From the NCBI GenBank assembly GCA_023954375.1, contig JAMLIC010000008.1, positions 62,001-126,000 on the forward strand: 64,000 bases of DNA, written 5' to 3'. Both the position numbers and the translations under genes were made by a program. The notes beneath the pieces were generated by a model. That model was given only the letters and a program-made list of their open reading frames with translations, was not told the DNA's origin and searched no databases. Numbering within the stretch: position 1 is the stretch's first letter; each line of letters opens with the position of its first letter. Below, in pieces: positions 17,861-26,812 of the stretch. Origin of the DNA: Planctomycetota bacterium (GTDB taxonomy: Bacteria > Planctomycetota > J058).

Positions 17861-20815
17861 TCAGGTCCCGGGCCCTTGCCCGTCGCCCGGCGGCTGCTCG
17901 CCGAGCTCCTGCCGCGCCCGGCGCTTGGCCGCGAGCAGGCGGTTGGTGAAGTCGCCCTCCGACTTGCCCGCCGGGGGGGCGGCCGGCGGGGGCACCTTCG
18001 GCGCCCCCGCCGGCCGCGGCGCGCCCGCCGGGCCCTGGACGAGCGGCGCCGCGCCGGCGACGGTGGCGTCGGCGGGCGGCGGCCCCGTGGGCGCGAACTT
18101 GGGCTGGGTCGTCTCCTCGCGCACGACCTGCTTGCGCTCGCGCAGGCGGTCCATGGTGGCCGGCGCCGGCGGGGCCGAGCGGGTCAGGGCGGCCCTTCCG
18201 CGCGCCAGGACCTTCGCCCAGTCGATCGCCACCCGGCGCGCCGCCACGTCGAGGAGGAACAGACACAGCCCGAGGGCGAGCGCCCAGGTCCAGCGCTCCT
18301 CGAGCGCCACCCGCTTGCCGAGGCGCGCCCGGTCCCACAGGTTCACCTGGCCGGCGAGGACGTCCTCGGCCCGCAGGACCTGCCCGTCGCCCTGGCGCGC
18401 GAGCTCCTCGAGGAAGGGGCGGTCGGAGCGCAGGCGCTTGAACTCGTCCGAGTAGGGGAACACGAGCCCGGTGGTCAGCGAGTGGCTGGCGCGCCCGTCC
18501 TGGTCGCGCGTGAGGAGCGACACCGTGTAGGTGCCGACCTCCGACACGGGGAAGTCGCCCTCGTAGCGGCCGGAGCCGCGCTGGCGCAGGTGCACCTCGC
18601 GCGCCTCGCCGCCGAGCGGCGCGGTCACGCGGGCGGTGACCGTCATGCCGTCCAGGAGCTCGCCCTCGGCGGTGACGGCGTCGAGGACGATCACGCCGCG
18701 GTCGCCCTTGACGAAGGTGCTCGTCTGGAACACCGAGTCCTGCACGTCCTTGCTCACCCAGCGCACCGCCTGCGACCAGAAGCGGCGGAAGCCCGGCCAC
18801 TGGACCCATGACGTCGCCCAGCGCGGGCGGGCGTCGCTGGTGAAGGCGAGCGACTTGCCGACGCCGTACTGCCAGTGGGCCAGGATCGGGGACCCGTCCT
18901 TCGCCACGAGGGCCACCTCGGCGCGCGGCTTGGGCTCGGTGAGCACGAAGCCGGTGAGCTGCGGCAGGTCCTGGACGCCCGTGAGGACCGGGCTCGGCGT
19001 GCGCGGCGTGGGGACGAACGTCTGGTTGACGATCAGCGAGCGCGAGACGCGCTGCGCCTCCTTGATGAACAGGCGCGGCAGGTCCTTCGGGTCGTCGAGG
19101 TAGTAGAACTTGCCCCCGGTGACGTTCGCGATCCGGCGCATGGTCTGGGCGCTGGCGCCCTGCGCCCCGTCGTGGGCGAAGTAGCAGATCGTCGAGACCG
19201 AGATGCGGTTGTCGCGGCACTGGCCGAGGAGCGCGGGCGAGGGCGGGCTCGGGTCGCCGTCCGACATGACGATCATGTGCTTGACCGAGGCGTTGGTCCC
19301 CTTGAGCGCCTCGAGCGCCATGCGGAAGATCCCGTCGAAGTCGGGCATGTCGCCGGCCTGCATCTGGGTGACCTGCGCCTTGAGGCCCGGCTTGTTGAGC
19401 GCCTTCTGCGGGGCGACGGCCCACTCGTTGCCCGAGTTGCCGTAGATCAGCACGCCCACGGTGTCCTTGGCCGAGAGGCCGTCGATCGCCTTGTTGACGA
19501 CCTTGATCGCGGCGGCGTTGCCCTCCTCGAACTCGCAGGAGTGGATGATCATCACCAGCGCGCCGTCGGGGATCACCTCCTCCTGCTTGATGTCCATCTC
19601 GACCGGCAGCGCCTTCTCGACGGGCGAGCCGCGCCACTCGCCGGCGCCGAAGGAGCGCTCGCCGCCGATCATGATCAGGCCGATCCCCATGTCGCCCACG
19701 GCCTGCTCGATCGCCGCCTGCTGCCGGGCGGAGAGCGACGGGCGGGCCACGTCGTCGAGGATCACCGCGTCGTAGCCCTGGAGCGCCATGGGCTCGAGCG
19801 GGAAGTTGGCCGCGGGCACCGCCACGACGCGGATCTGCTCGTCCGTGAGCGCCGCGAGCAGGTGCTCGGCCTCGCGCGCCTCGGGGTCGGCGTCGTCGTG
19901 GACGTAGAGGACCTGCGCCTTGCCGCGGGCGAAGACGAAGCCGTGCGCGGTGTTGTTCTGGACGAGGCGGTCCTGGCGCGCGTCGAGCGGCTCGACCGAC
20001 GCCTCGACCCGGTAGAAGTCGGGGCGCTTGAGGTCGAGCTGGAACTGCTCCACGTTGGCGCCCGCCTGGAGGACGACGTCGCGCGTCTCGACCAGCTCGC
20101 CGCCCTGCCAGAGGCGCATGCGCGCCGGCGTGCGGGTCATCGCGTGGGCGACGACGCGGGCGAGGAACGGCTCGCCGACCTTCGCCTCGGGCGGGAGGAC
20201 GATCTTCTCGACCAGCACCTCCTGCTCGTAGGCGTACTCGAGCGGGATCACGTCCACCGGCACCTGCGCGGCGCGGGCGCGCGCGACGGCGGCGCTGGCG
20301 TCGCCGAGCGTCTGGTTGCCGTCGCTCACGAGCACGATCCGGCCGCGGGTCCCCTCGTCGATCGCCTCGAGCGCGCGGCGCAGCGCCGCCTCGATGTTCG
20401 TGTAGCCGCGCTCGAGCGGGGAGGCGACGGACCCGAGCGGCGGGTCGTCGCGCCCGAGGGAGGCCTCGACGAACGCCTCGCGGCCGAAGACGACGAGCTC
20501 GCCCGTGTCCTTGCGCGGGTCCATGCGCCGCTTCGCCTCGTCGACGAGGCGCAGGGCGAGCGCGGTCTGCTCGTCGGGGATCGAGCGCGAGTGGTCGAGG
20601 ACGACGACGACCTTGAGCCGCTCGGTCGTGTCGCGCCACTCGACCTCGGCCAGGCCGAGGACGATCAGCGTCACGACGAGGAGGCGCAGGGCCAGCGCGG
20701 CCCGGCGGCGGCCGCGCTCGAGGCCCGCGAGCGAGCGCCGGCCGATGAGCCACACGAGGACCCACAGGAGCGGGATGAGCGGCAGGAACTCGGGGGCGGC
20801 GAAGGAGATCGGCAT
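17861..20815 (-). CDS. Large membrane protein with two VWA domains and a GATase-like domain
   Basis: The product is 984 aa. It starts with two membrane helices (residues about 8-25 and 38-58). VWA domain 1 (about 68-220) has an intact metal site DHSRS and SDGNQT. Beta-sandwich regions follow (about 220-310). A class-I glutamine-amidotransferase-like segment (about 325-425) contains DDADPEAREAEHLLAAL and MIGGERSFGAGEW, but no catalytic cysteine is evident. VWA domain 2 (about 430-590) has HSCEF at the metal site instead of DxSxS, so its metal binding is probably lost. A final helix near residue 855 is followed by a long Pro/Ala cytosolic tail. The protein is envelope-spanning and lies between the NHL lipoprotein and MoxR genes, 6 and 13 bases from them. 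Confidence 0.9.
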   Translation of the reverse strand: MPISFAAPEFLPLIPLLWVLVWLIGRRSLAGLERGRRRAALALRLLVVTLIVLGLAEVEWRDTTERLKVVVVLDHSRSIPDEQTALALRLVDEAKRRMDPRKDTGELVVFGREAFVEASLGRDDPPLGSVASPLERGYTNIEAALRRALEAIDEGTRGRIVLVSDGNQTLGDASAAVARARAAQVPVDVIPLEYAYEQEVLVEKIVLPPEAKVGEPFLARVVAHAMTRTPARMRLWQGGELVETRDVVLQAGANVEQFQLDLKRPDFYRVEASVEPLDARQDRLVQNNTAHGFVFARGKAQVLYVHDDADPEAREAEHLLAALTDEQIRVVAVPAANFPLEPMALQGYDAVILDDVARPSLSARQQAAIEQAVGDMGIGLIMIGGERSFGAGEWRGSPVEKALPVEMDIKQEEVIPDGALVMIIHSCEFEEGNAAAIKVVNKAIDGLSAKDTVGVLIYGNSGNEWAVAPQKALNKPGLKAQVTQMQAGDMPDFDGIFRMALEALKGTNASVKHMIVMSDGDPSPPSPALLGQCRDNRISVSTICYFAHDGAQGASAQTMRRIANVTGGKFYYLDDPKDLPRLFIKEAQRVSRSLIVNQTFVPTPRTPSPVLTGVQDLPQLTGFVLTEPKPRAEVALVAKDGSPILAHWQYGVGKSLAFTSDARPRWATSWVQWPGFRRFWSQAVRWVSKDVQDSVFQTSTFVKGDRGVIVLDAVTAEGELLDGMTVTARVTAPLGGEAREVHLRQRGSGRYEGDFPVSEVGTYTVSLLTRDQDGRASHSLTTGLVFPYSDEFKRLRSDRPFLEELARQGDGQVLRAEDVLAGQVNLWDRARLGKRVALEERWTWALALGLCLFLLDVAARRVAIDWAKVLARGRAALTRSAPPAPATMDRLRERKQVVREETTQPKFAPTGPPPADATVAGAAPLVQGPAGAPRPAGAPKVPPPAAPPAGKSEGDFTNRLLAAKRRARQELGEQPPGDGQGPGT

Positions 20816-20821
20816 GGCGCC

Positions 20822-22036
20822 CTACCCGTCCCGGCGCGGGGCGGGGATTCTACCCCGGCCGCCGGCCGGGGCGCCCTCGAGCACGCGCGCGCGGTCGAGC
20901 GCGTAGAGGCGGTCATTGTGCGAGTCGAGGACCCACAGCCGGTCGCCCTTGCCGAGCGCGAGCCCCCAGGGCCGGCCGAGCGCGCCCGGGCGCCGCCCCG
21001 GCGCGCCCCACAGGCCCAGGCAGGCGCCGTCGTGCGGGTCGAGGACCTGCACGCGCTGGTTGCCGAACTCGGCCACCCACAGCCGGCCCTCGTCGTCGAG
21101 CGCGATGTCGTAGGGGAAGTCGAGCTCGCCGGGGCCGCGGCCGGCGCGGCCGATCGTCCGCAGCCAGCGGCCGTCGTCGAGGGCGAGGACGGCGATCCGG
21201 TGGTTGACCGCGTCGGCCACGTAGACCTCGCCCGCGGCCGGGCCGAAGGCCAGCGACATGGGCCGGCGCAGCTCGCCCTCGCCCGTCCCGTAGTGGCCGG
21301 TCGCGCGCAGCGGCGCGCCGTCGGGGCGCAGGGCCTGCACGCGCGCGACGTCGTCGCCGTAGTCGGCGGTCCAGTGGAGGCCGGCCGGCCCCTCGCGCAC
21401 GGCGGAGATGAACATGAACTGCCCCGAAGCGCGGCCGGGGGCGCCGTAGACGCGGCGCAGGGCGAGGTCGGGGCCGTAGACGAGCACCCGGCAGTAGTGC
21501 GTGTCGGCGACGAGCACCTGCCCCTCGGCGTCGACGCCGAGGCCCGTGGGCTTCCCCTGCGCGATCGCCGGCGTGCGCACGACGGCGCGCAGGCGGCCCT
21601 CGGGGTCCCAGCGCTGGATGCGGCCGGTCTTGTCGCAGACGAGCGCGGAGCCGTCGGCCTCGGCGACGATCGCGCGGGGGTACTGCAGGCGCCCGTCGGC
21701 CGTGCCCGTGCCGCCGACCCAGAAGGCGAGGGGCGCGGGGCCCGGCTCGGGGAGGGGCGCGCCCTCGATCACGCGGGGGCGCGCCTCCGGCGGGAGCGGG
21801 TCGGGCAGGGGGAACGGCACGCCGTCGGGGTGGTCGAGCGGGCCCGTGAGGTCGTCCTCGAGCGGGTCGGGCGTGGGCTCCGGCGGGGGTGCGGGCGGCG
21901 CCTCGTCGGCGGCCGGGGCGGCGGGCGGGGCGACGGCAGGGGCAGGCGGCGGCGCGGATGGCGGCGGGGCGTCCGGCTCGCAGCCTGCGAGCAGGACGAG
22001 GGCGACGACCGCCGGGACCCCGCGCAGCGCCCGCAC
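20822..22036 (-). CDS. NHL-repeat lipoprotein
   Basis: The product is 404 aa from GTG. A signal peptide ends in the lipobox LAGC (Cys near residue 19). A long Pro/Ala/Glu linker (about 20-95) leads to an NHL beta-propeller (about 105-395). Blade signatures include PRAIVAEADGSALVCDKTGRIQRW, PTGLGVDAEGQVLVADTHYCRVLVYG, PMSLAFGPAAGEVYVADAVNHRIAV, PYDIALDDEGRLWVAEFGNQRVQVL and PWGLALGKGDRLWVLDSHNDRLYAL. NHL propellers bind proteins or ligands. It lies 6 bases from both neighbours in the MoxR operon, so it is probably a periplasmic partner of the VWA proteins, tethered by lipid to a membrane. Confidence 0.9.
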   Translation of the reverse strand: MRALRGVPAVVALVLLAGCEPDAPPPSAPPPAPAVAPPAAPAADEAPPAPPPEPTPDPLEDDLTGPLDHPDGVPFPLPDPLPPEARPRVIEGAPLPEPGPAPLAFWVGGTGTADGRLQYPRAIVAEADGSALVCDKTGRIQRWDPEGRLRAVVRTPAIAQGKPTGLGVDAEGQVLVADTHYCRVLVYGPDLALRRVYGAPGRASGQFMFISAVREGPAGLHWTADYGDDVARVQALRPDGAPLRATGHYGTGEGELRRPMSLAFGPAAGEVYVADAVNHRIAVLALDDGRWLRTIGRAGRGPGELDFPYDIALDDEGRLWVAEFGNQRVQVLDPHDGACLGLWGAPGRRPGALGRPWGLALGKGDRLWVLDSHNDRLYALDRARVLEGAPAGGRGRIPAPRRDG

Positions 22037-22042
22037 GCCGGG

Positions 22043-24913
22043 CTACTGACGCTCCGGCGTGATGCTGTCGATGTAGCCGCGGACGTAGTCGGCCATGCGC
22101 CGCGGGATCCGCGTCTTCTCCAGCGCCTCGGCCGCCTGCGCCTCGGCCGCGCGCGCGACCTCGGCCCACTCGGCCTCCGACTCGCCGCGCACCTGCGCGC
22201 CGCGCGTGAAGTAGGAGCCGACGATCTTGCCCTGGCCGACGCGGCCCCGGAGCCGCTCCGAGCGGAACGTCTCGGGCGTGTTCAGGTCGCCGACCGGCCG
22301 CGGCCCGAAGCCCTGCCCGGGGCCAGGGGCGGGGTTCGGCTGCTGCTCGCCGTCGCCGCCCTGCTGCCCGTCACCGCCGCCCTGACCGTGCATCTTGCCG
22401 CAGCCCGGGCACCACTTCTGAGGTTGCTGGCCCTGACCGGGCTGCTGGCCCTGACCGGGCTGCTGACCCTGACCAGGCTGTTGACCCTGACCAGGCTGTT
22501 GGCCCTGACCGGGCTGCTGACCCTGACCAGGCTGTTGACCCTGACCGGGCTGCTGGTCGCCGCCGGGCTGCTGGTCGCCGCCGGGCTGCTGGTCGCCGCC
22601 GGGCTGCTGGTCGCCGCCGGGCTGCTGGTCGCCGCCGGGCTGCTGGTCGCCGCCGGGCTGCTGGTCGCCGCCGGGCTGCTGGTCGCCGCCGGGCTGCTGG
22701 TCGCCGCCGGGCTGCTGGTCGCCGCCGGGCTGCTGGTCGCCGCCGGGCTGCTGGTCGCCGCCGGGCTGCTGGTCGCCGCCGGGCTGCTGGTCGCCGCCCG
22801 GCTGCTGGCCCTGGCCCGGCTGCTGGCCCTGGCCCGGCTGCTGGCCCTGGCCCGGCTGCTGGCCCTGGCCCGGCTGCTGGCCCTGACCCGGCTGCTGACC
22901 CTGGCCCGGCTGCTGGCCCTGGCCCGGCTGCTGGCCCTGACCCGGCTGCTGGCCCTGGCCCGGCTGCTGGCCCTGGCCCGGCTGCTGGCCCTGGCCCGGC
23001 TGCTGGCCCTGGCCCGGCTGCTGACCCTGACCCGGCTGCTGGCCCTGGCCCGGCTGCTGGCCCTGGCCCGGCTGCTGGCCCTGGCCCGGCTGCTGGCCCT
23101 GGCCCGGCTGCTGGCCCTGGCCCGGCTGCTGGCCCTGGCCCGGCTGCTGGCCCTGGCCCGGCTGCTGGCCCTGGCCCGGCTGCTGGCCCTGGCCCGGCTG
23201 CTGGCCCTGACCCTGGTCGCCGTGGCTCGGACACGCGCCGCCCTGGCAATCCTTCCCACCATCGCAGTCGCCCTGCTGCGGCTGACCCTGCTGCTGAGGC
23301 TGACCCTGCTGCGGCTGACCCTGCTGTCCGGGCGGCTGCGCCGGCAGCCCGGGCGGCGCCTGGCCCGGCCGCACGCAATCCGGGCACGGCTCCTCGATCG
23401 CGCCGAAGCCCTGGCAGCCGGGGCAGAGCTTGCCGGCGTCGCGCCCCTGCCCCTTGCACCGGCTGCAGGCGCGCTCGATCCGGCCGACGCCCTCGCACGT
23501 CGGGCACACCGGCGGCGGCTGCGCGGGCCCAGCCGGCGGCTGCGGACCGGCGGGCTGCTGCTGCCCGTCGTCACCCGGCGGCTGCGGCTGCTCCGGCCCC
23601 CCGGGCTGCTGCGGCTGCTGCGGCTGCTCCGGCTGCTCCGGCTGCTGCGGCCCCCCGGGCTGCTGCTGCGGCGGCGTCCGACCATGCTGGCAGTCGCTGC
23701 ACGACTCCGTCTGCACGTCGTCGGGCGGCGCGGCGTCGAGGTTGCGCTGGTCGACCTGGTTGAGCGGGTTCTGGGGGTCGTCGCCGCTGCTCGTCAGCGG
23801 GTCCTGCGCGTGCGACGAGTCGCCGAACGACTCCATCATCTCCTGCATGAGCTCGAGCTGCTCGCGCAGGTTGGCCATGTCGCGCATGGCGTCGACGGCC
23901 TTCTCCAGGCCCGCGAGCCCCTCGTCGGGGCGGCCCTGCTGGAGCCCCTGCGCCGCGCGGTCGAACGCCTGCTGGAGGCTCTGGTTGCGCGACACGTCCA
24001 GCGACAGGTCGCGCAGGTCCTGCGCCAGCTGCTCCAGCTGCTCGGAGGTCGTCCCCTCCTGCAGGGCCTGCTTCATCCGCTCGGCGGCGTCGGCCGCCTT
24101 GTCGAAGTCGCCCTTGCCGAGCGCGTCGCGCAGGTCGCGCGTGCCGTCGTCGGCGCGCGTCGGCCGCGCGGCCTGCTGCAAGGGCGCGGTCTCGCGCGCC
24201 ATGTCCCTCGCGCGGTCGCGCAGCTGCTGCAGCTGGCGCATGCCCTGCCGCCGGTCCGCCTGGCCGCTGCGCAGGTCGCTGGCGATCTTCTCCAGGTCGC
24301 TCAGGAGCTCGGTCGTGCGCGGCGACGCCCGCTCGGCGAGGCGCTGGCGCGCGGCGTCGGTCCGCCGCTGGAGGTCCTCGGCCTGCCGCCGGAGCGCCTC
24401 CTGCTCCTTCGTCCGCGCCTCCGCCGCCGCCGCCCGCCCGAACAGGTCCACGGGCGGCGCCAGCATGAGGACGACCGCCGCCAGCGCCGGCGCCCACACC
24501 CAGCGCGCCTCCCGCGGCAGCGCGAGCGGGACCACCCGCGCCGGCTCGAGGCCGCGCACGCGCCGCGCGGCGTCCTCAATCAGCGCCGCCTCCGCCGGCC
24601 GGCGCGGCTCGCCGATCGCGAGCGCGCTCGAGACGCGCTCGGCGAGGCCGAGGCGCGCGTCGATCCCGCAGGCCGCCTCGAGCGGCGTCGGCCGCGCGCG
24701 CAGCGCCAGGGCGAGGCCGATCGCCAGGGCCAGGCCGACGCCCACCGCCGGGTAGAGCCACGGCGGGGCGCCCAGGTGGACGACCTTCTCCAGGGCGAAG
24801 GCCAGGGCCACCGCGACCGCCAGCCAGAAGGTCGCCCGCCCGGCGTGGTCGAGGAAGCGGGCCAGGAGGAGGCGCCGCGCCACGGCGGCCACGGCCTCAC
24901 GGATCTCCTTCAC
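22043..24913 (-). CDS. DUF4175-like membrane protein with hexapeptide repeats and DnaJ-type zinc motifs
   Basis: The product is 956 aa from GTG at 24913. Residues about 25-75 and 135-155 hold membrane helices; residues about 165-370 are coiled coil rich in Gln, Arg and Glu. This N-terminal plan resembles DUF4175 (TIGR02302), a family found with MoxR genes. Residues about 470-513 carry DnaJ-type zinc motifs (CPTCEGVG, CSRCKGQG, CPGCQGFG, CPDC). Residues about 567-831 are about 44 six-residue repeats, GQGQQP and GGDQQP, followed by CPGCGKMHGQG and a short charged C-terminal helix. The gene is first in the leftward MoxR operon. The repeat length is likely to vary between strains. The role is unknown; the zinc region and Gln-rich repeat suggest an assembly or scaffolding function. 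Confidence 0.85.
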   Translation of the reverse strand: MKEIREAVAAVARRLLLARFLDHAGRATFWLAVAVALAFALEKVVHLGAPPWLYPAVGVGLALAIGLALALRARPTPLEAACGIDARLGLAERVSSALAIGEPRRPAEAALIEDAARRVRGLEPARVVPLALPREARWVWAPALAAVVLMLAPPVDLFGRAAAAEARTKEQEALRRQAEDLQRRTDAARQRLAERASPRTTELLSDLEKIASDLRSGQADRRQGMRQLQQLRDRARDMARETAPLQQAARPTRADDGTRDLRDALGKGDFDKAADAAERMKQALQEGTTSEQLEQLAQDLRDLSLDVSRNQSLQQAFDRAAQGLQQGRPDEGLAGLEKAVDAMRDMANLREQLELMQEMMESFGDSSHAQDPLTSSGDDPQNPLNQVDQRNLDAAPPDDVQTESCSDCQHGRTPPQQQPGGPQQPEQPEQPQQPQQPGGPEQPQPPGDDGQQQPAGPQPPAGPAQPPPVCPTCEGVGRIERACSRCKGQGRDAGKLCPGCQGFGAIEEPCPDCVRPGQAPPGLPAQPPGQQGQPQQGQPQQQGQPQQGDCDGGKDCQGGACPSHGDQGQGQQPGQGQQPGQGQQPGQGQQPGQGQQPGQGQQPGQGQQPGQGQQPGQGQQPGQGQQPGQGQQPGQGQQPGQGQQPGQGQQPGQGQQPGQGQQPGQGQQPGQGQQPGQGQQPGQGQQPGQGQQPGQGQQPGQGQQPGGDQQPGGDQQPGGDQQPGGDQQPGGDQQPGGDQQPGGDQQPGGDQQPGGDQQPGGDQQPGGDQQPGGDQQPGGDQQPGGDQQPGQGQQPGQGQQPGQGQQPGQGQQPGQGQQPGQGQQPGQGQQPQKWCPGCGKMHGQGGGDGQQGGDGEQQPNPAPGPGQGFGPRPVGDLNTPETFRSERLRGRVGQGKIVGSYFTRGAQVRGESEAEWAEVARAAEAQAAEALEKTRIPRRMADYVRGYIDSITPERQ
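22420..23213 (-). repeat. 18-bp coding tandem repeat (about 44 copies, two unit types)
   Basis: About 7 units encode GQGQQP, then about 14 encode GGDQQP, then about 23 encode GQGQQP (left to right on the plus strand). Units within a block differ at only a few third positions (CTGGCC versus CTGACC), and the GGDQQP block is nearly identical throughout, indicating recent expansion or gene conversion. It is coding tandem repeat, not a CRISPR: units abut with no spacers. Confidence 0.95.
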
Positions 24914-24934
24914 GGTCCCTCCGCTGCGCGTCCC

Positions 24935-24940
24935 ACTATA
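24935..24940 (-). promoter_or_regulatory. -10 element for the MoxR operon
   Basis: TATAGT on the minus strand lies 21 bases before the GTG start at 24913, with a GGAGGG ribosome site in between. A GC-rich hairpin (GGCGCC...GGCGCC) occupies the usual -35 position, so an activator or alternative sigma factor may be used. Confidence 0.45.
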
Positions 24941-25027
24941 GCGGCGCCCGGCGGCGGGCGCCGGCCTGGCAACGACGTCGGCACCCGGGCGTAAGATCCG
25001 GCTGACACCCCGGACGGAAGGTCAGCC

Positions 25028-25630
25028 ATGCCGACGCCCACGCCGCGCCGCCCGCGCTCCAGGCAACTCCCCGGCCGAGGCCTCGGCCAGGAGGACCGGC
25101 GCTACCACCTGTTCGACACCCCGCTCGGCCAGGCGGCGCTCCTCTGGTCGCCGCGCGGCGTGTGCGGCGCGCTCCTCCCCGGCGAGGCCTCCCCGGCGGC
25201 CGTCGCCGAGCGCTGGCCCGCCGCCGCCGCGGCCGCGCCGACGCCCGCCGTGCGCGCCCTCGCGCGGCGCATGGTCGCCCACCTGCGCGGCCGGCCCGAC
25301 GCGCTCCTCGACGTGCCGCTCGACCTCGAGGGCGCCAGCGCCTTCGACCGCGCCGTGTGGGCGGCGGCGCGCGAGGTCCCGCCCGGGCAGGTCGTCACCT
25401 ACGGCCAGCTCGCCGCGCGCGTCGGCCGCCCGGGCGCCGCGCGGGCGGTCGGCGGCGCCATGGGCCGCAACCGCGTCCCGTTCGTCGTCCCCTGCCACCG
25501 CGTCGTCGCCGCGGGCGGCCTCGGCGGCTTCTCGTCCGTACGCGGGCTGACGACCAAGCGCGCCCTGCTCGCGGCGGAGGGCTACGCCGGTGTGTCCAAT
25601 CGCCAGGGCAGCTTGGCCCGCTCGCGGTAG
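25028..25630 (+). CDS. ogt: Methylated-DNA--protein-cysteine S-methyltransferase
   Basis: The product is 200 aa. It repairs O6-methylguanine by transferring the methyl group to its own cysteine. The active-site motif VPCHRVV is at residues about 156-162, preceded by RPGAARAVGGAMGRNRVPF and the Tyr-containing VTYGQLA, all standard. The N-terminal 25 residues are basic and low-complexity. The gene overlaps the tail of the convergent SDR gene by 49 bases. Distinguishing Ogt from the C-terminal half of Ada is by the lack of an N-terminal zinc domain here. Confidence 0.95.
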   Translation: MPTPTPRRPRSRQLPGRGLGQEDRRYHLFDTPLGQAALLWSPRGVCGALLPGEASPAAVAERWPAAAAAAPTPAVRALARRMVAHLRGRPDALLDVPLDLEGASAFDRAVWAAAREVPPGQVVTYGQLAARVGRPGAARAVGGAMGRNRVPFVVPCHRVVAAGGLGGFSSVRGLTTKRALLAAEGYAGVSNRQGSLARSR

Positions 25631-26658
25631 TAGCGCAGGATCTGGTTGATGTAGCTCGGCAGCGGCGGCGGGGCGTCGAGCCCGGTGCCGCGCAGGGCCG
25701 TGCGCGTGTTCGTCGTGTCGAACACCTGCAGGTGGTTCATGTAGGCCAGCCCCTCCTCGTTGAGGCCCGTGAGCTGGCGCAGCCGGTCGACCTTGAACAG
25801 CGGCCGGAACACGCCCTCGGGCAGGTGCACGCGCGGGCGCGGCGCGCCGAGGCGCTCCGCCACGAGGTCGATGATCTGGCGCGCGGTGAGCGGGTTGGGG
25901 TCGGCGAGCTGGAAGGTCTTGCCGGCCGTGTCCGGACGCTTCGGGATCGTCGCCAGGCAGTCCACGATCCAGTCCACGGGCACGAGGTTCACCCGCCCGC
26001 GCCCGGCGCCGGGGACGGCGACCATCAGGCCCATCATCACGGCGCCGAACATGGGGTAGGGGCCGTCGAACTTCTGCGTCTCGCCGGTGCGGCTGTCGCC
26101 GATCACGATCGCCGGGCGGAGGATCCGCGTGTCGAGCTCCGCCTTGCTGCGCTCGACGAGCACCTCGGCGGCGTACTTGGTCGACTCGTAGTGGTTCTTG
26201 AACCCCTGCCCGCGGTCGAGCTCGTTCTCGAAGATCATCCCCTCCCTCGTGCCGGCCACGTAGCAGGTCGACACGTAGTGGTGGCGCGGGGCGCGCCCCT
26301 CGGGGAAGGAGCGCAGGAAGCGGAGCACCTTGCCGGTGCCCAGCACGTTGACCTTGCGCGCCAGCTCCTCGGGCACTGCGAGGTCGTAGACCGCCGCGAG
26401 GTGGTAGACGTCCGACACCTCGGCCCGCACGCGGTCGGCCTGGTCGCCGAGCGCCAGGTCGGGCTGGGTGATGTCGCCCGCGACGGCGACGAGCTGGTCC
26501 TTACCGGCGCCCGGGACGTCCTTCGCCCAGGCCTCGGTCGCCTCGCGGAAGCGCGGCTCGCAGAGGAGGAAGACCTGCCGCCCCTCGGGGACGAGCTTCT
26601 GCACCAGGCGCTTGCCGATGAACCCGGGGACGCCGGTGATGAGGTAGGCGTTGCTCAC
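25582..26658 (-). CDS. SDR family NAD(P)-dependent oxidoreductase (NAD_binding_4/extended type)
   Basis: The product is 358 aa from GTG at 26658; GGAGCG lies upstream and it begins SNAYLITGVPGFIGKRL with the GxxGxxG Rossmann motif. The extended-SDR catalytic Tyr and Lys are in YESTKYAAE (Tyr near residue 155). Hydrophobic loops and PVDWIVDCLA resemble the NAD_binding_4 group, which includes long-chain acyl reductases and sterol/lipid modifying enzymes. The downstream neighbours on the other strand are an acyltransferase, another SDR and an SCP2 carrier, so a lipid role is plausible; the substrate is unknown. It has its own well-formed promoter. Confidence 0.85.
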   Translation of the reverse strand: MSNAYLITGVPGFIGKRLVQKLVPEGRQVFLLCEPRFREATEAWAKDVPGAGKDQLVAVAGDITQPDLALGDQADRVRAEVSDVYHLAAVYDLAVPEELARKVNVLGTGKVLRFLRSFPEGRAPRHHYVSTCYVAGTREGMIFENELDRGQGFKNHYESTKYAAEVLVERSKAELDTRILRPAIVIGDSRTGETQKFDGPYPMFGAVMMGLMVAVPGAGRGRVNLVPVDWIVDCLATIPKRPDTAGKTFQLADPNPLTARQIIDLVAERLGAPRPRVHLPEGVFRPLFKVDRLRQLTGLNEEGLAYMNHLQVFDTTNTRTALRGTGLDAPPPLPSYINQILRYYRERAKLPWRLDTPA

Positions 26659-26681
26659 GTGGCGCTCCGTGCTGGCCGCGG

Positions 26682-26710
26682 ACTGTAAGAGACGACCTCC
26701 GGCGCGACAA
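26682..26710 (-). promoter_or_regulatory. Sigma70-type promoter for the leftward SDR gene
   Basis: On the minus strand TTGTCG (26710-26705) and TACAGT (26687-26682) are separated by 17 bases. Transcription should begin about 16 bases before the GTG at 26658. The -35 is identical to that of the DUF2203 promoter. Confidence 0.65.
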
Positions 26711-26812
26711 GGCGGGTGAGGGCCCGCTTGACCCGGGTCACGCGGGGCGGGCGGCCGCCGCACGCCCGCGGGCGACCTGCGCGGGCGGTATCATCCGTCC
26801 CGGGGGAGGAGC

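Noticed and set aside
22420..23213. Possible CRISPR array
   Set aside because: Units are 18 bp with no spacers and stay in frame with a real coding gene. No cas genes are present.
18875..24994. A 6.1-kb open frame (2039 codons) on the plus strand, rich in Leu-Leu-Ala repeats
   Set aside because: It lies antisense to four well-supported MoxR-cluster genes. High GC and the tandem repeat keep stop codons absent; the protein has no domain and unnatural composition.
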